A stretch of DNA of 64,000 bases, from positions 4,280,001 through 4,344,000 of the forward strand of contig NC_092566.1 in assembly GCF_037975245.1 (NCBI RefSeq), written 5' to 3'. Both the position numbers and the translations under genes were made by a program. The first letter of the stretch is position 1; every line of letters begins with the position of its first letter. The notes under the pieces were generated by a model. It searched no databases. It was not told the DNA's origin and saw nothing but the letters and a program-made list of their open reading frames with translations. Origin of the DNA: Apostichopus japonicus (taxonomy: Eukaryota > Echinodermata > Holothuroidea > Aspidochirotida > Stichopodidae). Positions 42,601 to 54,600 of this stretch are shown here, one piece after another.

Positions 42601-45600
42601 GAAAGACTAAGCAAAAAAATATGAACATTTCCAAGTAACTTCAAACTACATTTTACTTTCAGCAAATGATTATTGAGGATATCGAGAACCTCTGTAACAG
42701 TCTCGGTCCGAGCCTCGGCCCTCAGTGTCAGCAATACGTCTCAGAATATGGATCCTTGGTTATAAACTTCCTTCTGCAGTACCTGGTAAGTGTATGTGTG
42801 TCTTTGTGGTATATCTTGCTAGCCCGATAACTTTTTGTGCTGTTTTAACGGATGAAATTGTTCAAAAGCAGAGGCTTCTTAAATTTATGTGTGTGTATGA
42901 GAGAGAGGGGGGGGGGATTGTGTTGTAATCTTTAAAACAAAATCAGATGTGTGATACATGTGAAGGGTTTTAAATGTTTCAATAATTCCTGAAAGTGAGA
43001 GCATTTCTTAGAATGCCTATTTTTAATTGTTGCATGTTTTATAGTTTTTTAAATTTTTTTTTCAATCTATCTACAGGACCCTAATGCTATTTGTGGGGAT
43101 ATTGGATTCTGCAGTTCTACCCCAAGATCATTCGAAAAACTTGTGAAAGTGGCAAGTATATACATTTGGATGCTTTTCAGGATATTTGCATATCTATACT
43201 CTGCATGAAATGTAAAACATTTAGATATGCATGTCACTTTCCTAACCTCTGATTTTGAAGGAGCTTACTTTAGTTTGGATTAATGTTTGAATACTCTTAA
43301 GCCAGTTGTTATGATAAAGTTGTCAAATTTTCTGGAAGGTAACACTTTTTACCGTGAAAGATTCTTTTTGTAATGTGAAGAATGTAAGGATTTTTTTCTT
43401 CTGGTAGAAGATCCTGACATTTGATGGTGTAATTTATCGATGATAACTTTTCACGAAGCAGAACAAGCCATGTAATCTTAATCTTACGCTTAATCTCAAG
43501 ATCTATCTAGCTATTTATAAATTAAATTAAAATAAAATAAAAAAGCTACATTTTCTTTTTAATGTTGTTTGTTCTTGCACCCATCTCTTACACAGAATGC
43601 CGATCAGTGTACAGATTGTAAGAATTTCTTCCAAGATGTTGTTACTATTCTTAACAACCCTTCCACACAGGTGATTTTTTTTTGCTATTTTAGTATGAAA
43701 GAACCACTAGCTGTGGAATTGCTGGTATAGTTAATATATTGTAAATAAACAAAGAATGTGTAGCAGTCAGTTTTCATTACGTGAGCTGAAAAGTCATTAC
43801 TATTGAAAAGTAACATCGTAGTAGAAAGTTTAGGTCGCCTTGCTCATGTTATCAAATGACGTTTGCCAGAGACTGTATAAAAGTAAAAAATACGAACGGT
43901 TTCAAATAACGTCAAAATACATTTACTTTCAGCAAATGGTCGTTCAGGATATTGAGAACCTCTGTAGTAATCTGGGTCAAACCCTCAGCCCTCAGTGCCA
44001 GCAATATGTCTCAGAATATTTACTTAATATAATTAATTGAGGCTTCAGAAATGGCTCGGTCTTGGACAGAGTAAGGCAGTAGAGAAGCTGATAAAACAAG
44101 CAATAGAATTCTGGTAGGAACTGTTTCAGAATTGTGTAAATTGGGATGGCACAGGTAATGGTGAGGGGGGAGGGGAGGGGATGGTGGTGGTAGAGGAGGG
44201 AATTGGAAGGAGGATTGGGATGTTTTACTCAAAGCAAAGTTAACAGAAGCGCTGGCATTTATTTTTGTTTTAATCCTATGGTCATGAATATGTGTAAGTA
44301 TTTTAAATATTTCAAGTCATAATTCCTTGTCTCTTTTTTTATTTTTAGCAACAAATTCTTCAAGAGCTCGAAACCCTTTGCAATGACCTCGGTCCAAGCA
44401 TCGGCCCTCAGTGTCAACAATACGTCTCAGAATACGGTCCTTTGGTCATAAACTTCCTTTTACAGTATTTGGTGAGTTTTGAGCTGTGCTTTTTATCCCA
44501 CTTCTTACCATTGCAGTAGTTGCAACGTTTAATCCAGGGATAATATTTTTTTTGTGTCTGGTGACGGAAGAGGAACATATTTCGAGGTCCGTAGGGATAT
44601 TTGCATTCGTTTTCTTCATGCCGTTTTAGAGATAACCGACATTTGTTTTAGAGTTTAGAGATGTTGAACCGGAAATGAACTTGACGGGGAGAAAGTGTGT
44701 TAGTGTCTTCAAAGCACGTGGACAGACTCGCTGTTTACGTTTATTTCAAATTTGCATCTTATTTTGCTGCTCCAAAGTTGAGATACCCCCAGTTCATAAA
44801 TAACATGTTTACTTCACACCCATTTTAAGAAAAAGTTGGAATTGTGTATGAAATAATAGATTAAAATATGAAGTGAAAAACAAAGACTATTCTCAGTGTG
44901 CGATTGTGATATCTCACGTGTCTGCCTCCAGTACGTTTCAGGTACGACCTCAAACTGTGATTGTTTTGAAACTATGAGTATCTCGAAACTGTCATGTGCA
45001 GATTGAATGCAAATTGCACCAGGATGCTCAGAATACCTTTTGCTTTCACCTGTCAAAAATTTAATTCGAAACAATTTGAATCGAAATTGTTAGTGAGAGA
45101 TTAATGACAGGTTTAAATCCGAGGTTCAGAATGAGATGTAATTTAAACGCTACAAAGGAGTTACTATTCTCGAACCTGACCACAGATTTGCTTGATGTTT
45201 CATATTAGTTATGTAGATTTATAGCTTTCAAGAAATAAGAAGACCAAGGGTTATAAGAAGTCTATTAGTAATTACAACGGATTATATTAAGCAGAGAAGT
45301 TATTATCAGAGATTAACGGAATTAGGTAATCCAATTTGTGATGCTGGGGTTAAATCTGCCGCCTGGAGGAAGGAGGAGGGGAGGGAAGGGGGAGGAGGAG
45401 GAGGAGGAATTAGTCTTCACTTCACATCACCATCTTTTCAAATTCAAATGTTATGTCATTTGAAATCGTAAGGGTGAAGTTATATTTACAGAAGGCTCTT
45501 GTATTTGGAATAAATCAAAATTCAATAGAAATTACTCTGAAAATACTTGTTTGAAAAATTGGATGTACTGGGTATTCGGATGCTAGGAAGCTCTAGTCGA

Positions 45601-48600
45601 AAACTGGTACTCGGATTAAAAAGGAAAAGGAGCAATTGGAACACGATACTCGTAAGCTTTAAAGTACTTGGTACTCAGATAAAGGTACTCGACTACAACA
45701 CTGTTTATTAATACTTAACAAAGCATCTCATGATAGAACATTAGGTAATGTTATGTGACCATATCATCACATGTTTCATCAACAGGATCCTGCCAGCGTG
45801 TGTTCCCAAATTGGATTTTGCAGTGGAATGAATGAAGTTGTAAGTTTTACTTTGATAAGCTTTTCGTTTTCTCAAAGTCCTGGTATATGTCACCCAGTTG
45901 GGACAATATTTTATACATGGTACTTTCATGTCCTGATTCAAACCATTCATACTGGTTGAAAGAGCCTGTAGCTATCAGGCAAAGGTTATGAATTGTTTGT
46001 ACTGTCAGTACGATTGCTTTAAAGCATGATATGGAAGGACAGTATAGAGTGGTGTTAGCATTAGACTCAGATGAAGGTTAGGAACTGTTTATACTGTCAA
46101 AATGAGTGCTTTGAAGCTTCACATGATATGGGAGGACAGTATAGAGTGGTATTAAGCAATAAGAAACAATAAAGGTTAGGAACTGTTTATACTGTCAGTA
46201 CGATTGCTTGGAAGCATGCTGTGGGAGGACAGCATAGTGTGGTGTTAGCATTAGACTCAGATGAAGGTTAGGAACTGTTTATACTGTCAGTATGAGTGCT
46301 TGGAAGCATGATATGAGGGGAGAGTATGGAGTGGTATTAGCACTAGACTCAGATGAAGGTTAGGAACTGTTTATACTGTCAGTATGAGTGCTTTGAAGCA
46401 TGATATGAGAGGATAGTATGGAGTGGTATAAGCATTAGACTCAGATAAAGGTTAGGATTTGTTTGTACTGTCAGTATGATTGCTTTGAAGCTGATATGGG
46501 AGGGCAGTAAAATGTGATGTTAATGGTAATTTTGTTGCAACTGGCAGTGTCAGTCTCTCAGTACCACATTATAACTGCCCTCTGGTATCGTGCTTCAAAG
46601 CAGTCGTACTGACAGTATGAACTTTCCAAACCCTTTATCCGATAGAAACATAATATTCATGCTGCTCATACAGTCTTTGCAAGTGGTTTGAAGCAAGACA
46701 AAAAGGAACAGTTTAGAATAGATTGTCACAACTGGGTGAGCTAAGTTTAGGTGACAATGTCCAATCTAGTTTAATATATTCAGCAGCCTGGGGTGACATT
46801 CAATGACATGTACTAAACCTTACACGTGTATAAAAATTTGCGGATTGATCGTGTCATTCTGACATTAATTCCTGTTAACATTCTTTTGAAACATTTTCTC
46901 TTTTAGATCTCGTTTGTCGAACTCCAATCTGCTCTTCCTGTCTCACCGATGAATGAGGAACCTCTCGAAGAGGAGGGAGCTGGGTGTGAGGTTTGCAAAC
47001 TTGTCGTATCACAGATCGAAGTCTACCTCAAAGACGGAGCCACAGAGGTAACTTTCTTCCCATTAGCTCCCCCACCAACTCCCCCCACAACCCCCCCCCC
47101 CCATATCCTTTCCAATATTTTGAGTTTTAGTTATAAGAACAGGCATGAGCTTTTCCGCGAATTCGCGGAATATCCGTGATTTCTTTTCTACCTCGGGGAC
47201 AAAAACATTTATCCTAACACACTGTAGCATACGCAAACTGGAGCCTATACCGCAATTTTCAGCAAAGTTCCGTGATTTTTTTTACCCCAGGCTCAGCCCT
47301 GTAGGAAATTTCCCTATTCCCTTCAGTGATTCTCTAAACCTCTAAAAAAGTTAGCATTTCTAAATCATGTCTCTCACACTTTGTAACAATTGTTTGTTCT
47401 AAACCATATTTTGTATTGTCACTTAACTGATGTTTTTTTTCCTCTCACCTCGCCCAGGAGGAGATAACTGCGGCGCTCGAGAAATTCTGCTCCATTCTAC
47501 CATCCTCTTTAGCTAACCAGTGCACTGCTTTCATGGACCAATATGGGCCAGTCGTTCTGAAACTTTTGGCCGACGAAATGGATCCTGACCAAGTTTGCAG
47601 CTTCCTCAAGCTCTGTGCTGCAGGTAAGGTTTGGTCCCCCCCCCACTGAAAAGGAATCATACTATATCCATCTGTTCAGTGTAATTGTTTTTGTTGGAGG
47701 TATTTATTTTAAAATTCAAATTGCCAATGCCATAACTAGTTAAAGCCCTGTATTTTCCCCTTTTTTTCAGACAAAACTTTCTATTTTTTTGGGGGGGGGC
47801 ATGTTGTGATATATGTTCTTTGTAGGACTTCCCACTATCCCCCCCCACCACACTCCCTCCCCACCTAAACACACAGACACATTCTTTAGGGCTAATTGCA
47901 GTATTTAAACGTCTGCAAACTTTCTGGGAAGAGTTGTGAATCTTTACCGGGAAGCAATTTGTGAGTATGTGTAGAATCATTGTCTAGTTCGGCCCAAAAA
48001 CAGCATGATAAAAGTAACTTACGATGTGTTTACCTGTGACTTAAATATACTACTTATCATGAGAGCTGTCATTTGGATGCAAAAATTCTTTGGCAGATGT
48101 TACCTTTTTACAGCCATGCTTTGTTTTTTTCACTTCTGTATGCTTAATTTATGTTTTTTTTCTCTTCATTTTGCAGAATTCCAACAAAGCCCAAAATGTA
48201 CTCTCTGTGAATATGTAATGCAAAAGTTAGAGACCATGATTTCAAAACAGTCTACTGTTGTAAGTTTCCATTGTTTTTTAATATTTTTCACATTTTGGTA
48301 GCCCCATTGTGAGGTTCCCAACTATTTCCCAAATATTTCAAAAATTTTAGTTCCTGAAGATATGATTTTCGTTCAGTCTACGGTCACCACTTCGCACAGA
48401 TGACCTGTGTATTTTCAGTTACAAGTTTTAGCTGGACCATGCTGCAAATGCCAGTGTAACTATTGTGCAAATTTCAGCCTCAGCTTTGTGAAATGTCAAC
48501 CTAGCTATGGTACCGATATCAGCCTAATCATCTTTACCATGTGAAATATCATGATGATAATTGTTCAACGAATAGTGTGTAACTAGTGCGAATATATCAT

Positions 48601-51600
48601 GTCAGCCTAACCGCTGTGCAAAGTCACCCTGAGCCATTGTGAAATACTAGCCTAGCAATGAACCAGATAGCAGCCTAACCATTGTACAATGTGAAATGTC
48701 ATTAAAAAAACCAATGTTTAAGGCAGTGTTACCATTGTGCAATTTGACATACCAGCTTATCCATTAGTACAGATGTCAGCCTAACCTTACCAAAATGTCA
48801 GCCTATCCATTGTGAAATGTCAGCCTAACCATGGTACAGATGTTAGCTTTCACCATTTCCAGTTTTGCATCCCATCGCCAGTTTAATTCCATCTCCTTCT
48901 AGAACTAAAATCACAGAAAACAGAGATGTACAAGTCATCCCATAGCAATATTAGATATGGCTACTTCAGTCTTTACATAATGTGTCTTTGTAGGCTTGTG
49001 AACCCCCCCCTCCTCCCCTCCCCACACCAAAACCCACTCCACTCCTTCTGTCCCTCCTAACTATACAGAAGTACAGTAATATAAGAAAGTAAAAGCCATC
49101 ATTTTATTGATGTTTTCTTTTCACGTCATAGGCTGAAATCGAAGCAGCCTTGGAAAAAGTTTGCTCACTCCTTCCAGGCTCAATCTCGGACCAATGTCAA
49201 CAGTTTGTAGACCAGTATACACCAACCATCATCAATCTGATCGTACAAAATGTTTCACCTCAACTGATCTGCCGTACTCTAGGCCTCTGCAAAGCAAGCT
49301 CAGAGTCTGGTAAGCTGATTGTTCCTCAGTCTTTAAAGTTACTTAATTGGTTATCTGCATTGCCCCAAACGTTATGCTTTAAAGTCAAGCAATGGTCACC
49401 CATGGTCAAACATCCAACAGCTCCTATTGAATTGTACAGTATTATTTTGTATAGAATTGTACAGATGTCAGCCTAACCATCCTGAAATGTAAGCCTAGCC
49501 ATGGTACAGATGTCAACCGGTCTTGCATCATATCATTGGTTTACTCCTACCCCTCTAGCACTAAAATCACAGAATCAGAGATGTGAAAGTCACCCCTTAG
49601 TATAGCTCTAACAAGGCATCTTACTGGCCCACTGATTCTCCTGTGAAGATATTAAAGTTGCCAAGCTTAACACTTAAAAAAGTCGGAAATATTTTGGCAG
49701 TTCAAAACCTCCTGGAAAGTCCTTTTGAAAACTCCCCCCCCCCCCCACCACACTCCCTCCCCACCTAAACACACAGACACATTCTTTAGGGCTAATTGCA
49801 GTATTTAAACGTCTGCAAACTTTCTGGGAAGAGTTGTGAATCTTTACCGGGAAGCAATTTGTGAGTATGTGTAGAATCATTGTCTAGTTCGGCCAAAAAC
49901 AGCAAACTAAAAGTAATTTACGAGGCATTTACTTGTGACTTAAATATACTACTTATCATGAGAGCTGTCATTTGGATGCAAAAATTCTTTGGCAGATGTC
50001 ACCTTTTTACAGCCATGCTTTGTATTTTTCACTTCTGTATGCTTAATTTATGTTTTTTTTCTCTTCATTTTGCAGAATTCCAACAAAGCCCAAAATGTAC
50101 TCTCTGTGAATATGTAATTCAAAAGTTAGAGACCATGATTTCAAAACAGTCTACTGTTGTAAGTTTCCATTGTTTTTTACTATTTTTCACATTTTGGTAG
50201 CCCCATTGTGAGGTTCCCAACTATTTCCCAAATATTTCAAAAATTTTAGTTCCTAAAGATATGACTTTCGTTCAGTCTACGGTCACCACTTCGCACAGAT
50301 GACCTGTGTATTTTCAGTTACAGTTTTTAGCTGGACCATGCTGCAAATGCCAGTGTAACTATTGTGCAAATTTCAGCCTCAGCTTTGTGAAATGTCAACC
50401 TAGCTATGGTACCGATATCAGCCTAATCATCTTTACCATGTGAAATATCATGATGATAATTGTTCAACGAATAGTGTGTAACTAGTGCGAATATATCATG
50501 TCCAGCCTAACCGCTGTGCAAAGTCACCCTGAGCCATTGTGAAATACTAGCCTAGCAATGAACCAGATAGCAGCCTAACCATTGTACAATGTGAAATGTC
50601 ATTAAAAAAACCAATGTTTAAGGCAGTGTTACCATTGTGAAATTTGACATACCAGCTTATCCATTAGTACAGATGTCAGCCTAACCTTACCAAAATGTCA
50701 GCCTATCCATTGTGAAATGTCAGCCTAACCATGGTACAGATGTTAGCTTTCACCATTTCCAGTTTTGCATCCCATCGCCAGTTTAATTCCATCTCCTTCT
50801 AGAACTAAAATCACAGAAAACAGAGATGTACAAGTCATCCCATAGCAATATTAGATATGGCTACTTCAGTCTTTACATAATGTGTCTTTGTAGGCTTGTG
50901 AACCCCCCCTCCTCCCCTCCCCACACCAAAACCCACTCCACTCCTTCTGTCCCTCCTAACTATACAGAAGTACAGTAATATAAGAAAGTAAAAGCCATCA
51001 TTTTATTGATGTTTTCTTTTCACGTCATAGGCTGAAATCGAAGCAGCCTTGGAAAAAGTTTGCTCACTCCTTCCAGGCTCAATCTCGGACCAATGTCAAC
51101 AGTTTGTAGACCAGTATACACCAACCATCATCAATCTGATCGTACAAAATGTTTCACCTCAACTGATCTGCCGTACTCTAGGCCTCTGCAAAGCAAGCTC
51201 AGAGTCTGGTAAGCTGATTGTTCCTCAGTCTTTAAAGTTACTTAATTGGTTATCTGCATTGCCCCAAACGTTATGCTTTAAAGTCAAGCAATGGTCACCC
51301 ATGGTCAAACATCCAACAGCTCCTATTGAATTGTACAGTATTATTTTGTATAGAATTGTACAGATGTCAGCCTAACCATCCTGAAATGTAAGCCTAGCCA
51401 TGGTACAGATGTCAACCGGTCTTGCATCATATCATTGGTTTACTCCTACCCCTCTAGCACTAAAATCACAGAATCAGAGATGTGAAAGTCACCCCTTAGT
51501 ATAGCTCTAACAAGGCATCTTACTAGCCCACTGATTCTCCTGTGAAGATATTAAAGTTGCCAAGCTAAACACTAAAATAAGTCTGGGAATATTTTGGCCG

Positions 51601-54600
51601 TTCAAAACCTCCTGGAAAATCCTTTTGAAAACTCTCATGCAGTAATTCTTCTTGCACAATAACATTTGGAGGCCATACTTCTTAATCTTGAAAAGGGCAT
51701 TTTTTGTTTTTAGTATTCAGTCACCAAAGTCAGTTTTACCAAACCTATCAAATGAATAAATTTCATGGTAGATTTTTATCACTATATTTCCATCTAGAGT
51801 AAAATTGTTACTTTTGTTTCATCATTAGATTCGTATTTAAAGGACGTTTAATTCACTTATGGACAAATGTAATGCTATAAATATGACAGTGTACGCTGAA
51901 AATTTGTAAGTAATTCCTGCTGGATATTAAGATGCAAACGAGGTAATCAACAAGAAAAGAAAGAATCTAACTGGTGCAGAGAATTGCATAATTTATTCAA
52001 AATTAATCTTCAATTAAAATTTTGCATCCTTGGAATCTTTTTTCGTAGATGTTCACGAACAGCTTGGTCCAACTTGCGTCCTTTGTCAGTATGTGATGAA
52101 AGAATTGGAGTCTCTCCTCGCTAAGGAGTCCACTATTGTAAGTGTTTTTCTCCATCTGTTTGCAGTCTTGCCTTTGACAGCATCAAGCAATGATTACTCA
52201 TAAGCTCCTTTAAAGCAGCATTCAGGGTTTCATTCAACTTTAATAATCAATCTATGAGGCATTACACAACATTGACAGTATCAACCAAAGATATATTCAT
52301 AAGCTCCTTTAAAGCAGCATTCATGATTTCATTCAACTTTGATAATCAATCTAAGAGACATTACACAACATTGACAGTATCAACCAAAGATATATTCATT
52401 AGCTCCTTTAAAGCAGCATTCAGGGTTTCATTCAACTTTAATAATCAATCTATGAGGCATTACACAACATTGACAGTATCAAGCAAAGATATATTCATAA
52501 GCTCCTTTAAAGCAGCATTTGTGATTTCCTTCAGCCTCAAGAATCTATCTCACAATATATAATCACAATTTTGACCCAGTTTTATAACAAAAACGCTAAA
52601 TTTGACATTCTAATAATACATATCTCTCATACTAATGCCAAGGAAAGTTTAAGCTTTACATTGTATTAGGTATCCAAGAGGAAGTGTCTTTGGTAGAGGT
52701 CATAGGTCATTTGTGATCAGCTGTATATAAACCATTAAAGATCTTTAACCAATTAGTATCTCAAGGATGGACCCACCTTAAACAGATTTTGGATTTGATA
52801 TATGGCTACTAAGTTCCCATAGCCTGCAATTCTTTGTAGGGTCGAAACAGAATTCATTCTTTTGAGGTCAACAGAGGTCACACTCTAAGATGGTTGACAA
52901 GAACAGTACTATCAAAGGAACCTTTAAAAGCATATTTTGCATTTATAAACAATTAATCCGTTGACAAAAAACAACCTAAATTGAATCTGATAAGAGTCGT
53001 TCAGTCTGTAAGAGTCATTAGCGTGTTTTGAATCATACACTTGTACACGTTTCCATCTGATAATTTTTTGTCTTTCCTTTGGTGCAGAGCGATATTGAAG
53101 CAGCTCTTGATAAAGTTTGCAGTCTAATGCCAGGCACATTATCTCAGCAATGCCAGCAGTTTGTTGATACTTACACGCCAACCATTGTGAATCTACTGGT
53201 CCAGTACGTACCCCCGAGATTAGTCTGTGTGGTTCTGCGACTTTGCATGTTCGAAGAAGCCCCAGCACCAGGTACCAAAGAAGAGCATTCTCCCAATTTT
53301 TTACTTTGTATTGTTTATTACTGTGAGAAATGAATGTATTGAAGCAATGAGGCTTAGCAATCAGGAGGTTCGGGGTTCAATTTTCCGGCCGGGTAATAGT
53401 AAGGTGTTTTTTTTTATCCCAGAGCAATCTATGGTTTTCCCATCTGAAATGACTTTCTAAATTAAAAAGATTCCAAATTTGTGTTAAAATGTCGACTTGG
53501 AAGCCACCCAACGTGTAAGTTGTAATCCATAAGCTCTTGCGGGTGTCTCCCACATTTGTGGTTGCTCAAGCATCATAAAAATAGCTGCTGTTTATTATGA
53601 TTATGATTATGATTATTATTATTATTATTATTAAACTGGGCACGTTTGGAGTAGGTGTTCCTAGAAAACAATTCAGGTGGTATTACTATATAGCATTACA
53701 ATATAATATTACGTCCTTTAAATCCTTACGTAACATGTACACTTCGTGACTAGTTTACTCAGAGAAAACTGCTGCAGTGTGCAAGTGCCACATCACTTCA
53801 TTATGAATGAATAAACAACAATAGGGAATAAATGTCATTCTTCAAACGGTCTTGTTGAAACAGTGGAAACAACTATTACAGAAATTAGATCTTGCTTTAT
53901 TGACCAATTCTCATGAATAGTTACCATTTTCATATTAAATTGCAATTTTTCCAAGTTCATCTTGTTGTTGATATCTTTTGTTGAAAAGTACAATTCAATT
54001 TCTTTACCTTTTTATACTTTTAAATTAAATCAACTCATTGGCATCCTTAAATTAATAAAAATATATATATATATATATTTGTTGAAAAAAAAAAACCTTA
54101 TAACAATCAATTATATTATTCTCTCAGTTCTGAATGAGGGAGCCAATGAATTTTGCGCTATCTGTGAGTTTGCCATGAGTGAATTGGACAAGATATTGGT
54201 CGAGCCAAATACTGAGGTAAGAAACGGAGTTTTCTCCCACCCACTACTCTGGGTTATCTTACCCTATTCTTTGTTAAGAGCCAGGAAAGATGTACCATAA
54301 TGCTACTAATATCTTATTATTATTATTAATAACTTATACTATTATTACTATGTATGAAGAAAAACAGTGACAGCTATACCAATTTATACTAGGTATGTAC
54401 TATACTATACTAGGTATGTATTTATATGTATGTATTTTAACTAGGTATGTAACTGTGAAGAAACTTCCAACAAAATCTTGCGTGTTTGGTGTTGATGAAA
54501 AACAGTCCAGGATCGTAACACCCCACTCATAGCCGAGCTATATACCTCCATTCTCTAAAGAAGACATTTTAGAAAGTACACATTCCTGCGCTTAGAATGA

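Larger units (their letters stand above)
42330..44040 (+). repeat. Duplicated A-intron-B segment (domains 13 and 14)
   Basis: 42330-42785 and 43596-44028 share almost identical A exons and introns (both contain TTGCTCATGTTATCAAATGA) and homologous B starts. The second B copy is broken at its 3' end. Confidence 0.85.
47839..51635 (+). repeat. 1.9-kb tandem duplication carrying domains 16 and 17
   Basis: Unit 1 is about 47839-49735 and unit 2 about 49735-51635, offset 1899-1900 bp, nearly identical in exons and introns. Both units start at a poly-C run followed by ACCACACTCCCTCC, suggesting recombination at poly-C. Confidence 0.93.

Noticed and set aside
52254-52562. 102-codon open frame with a 33-residue repeat
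   Set aside because: The 99-bp minisatellite keeps a frame open because 99 is divisible by three; it lies inside an intron and has no known domain.
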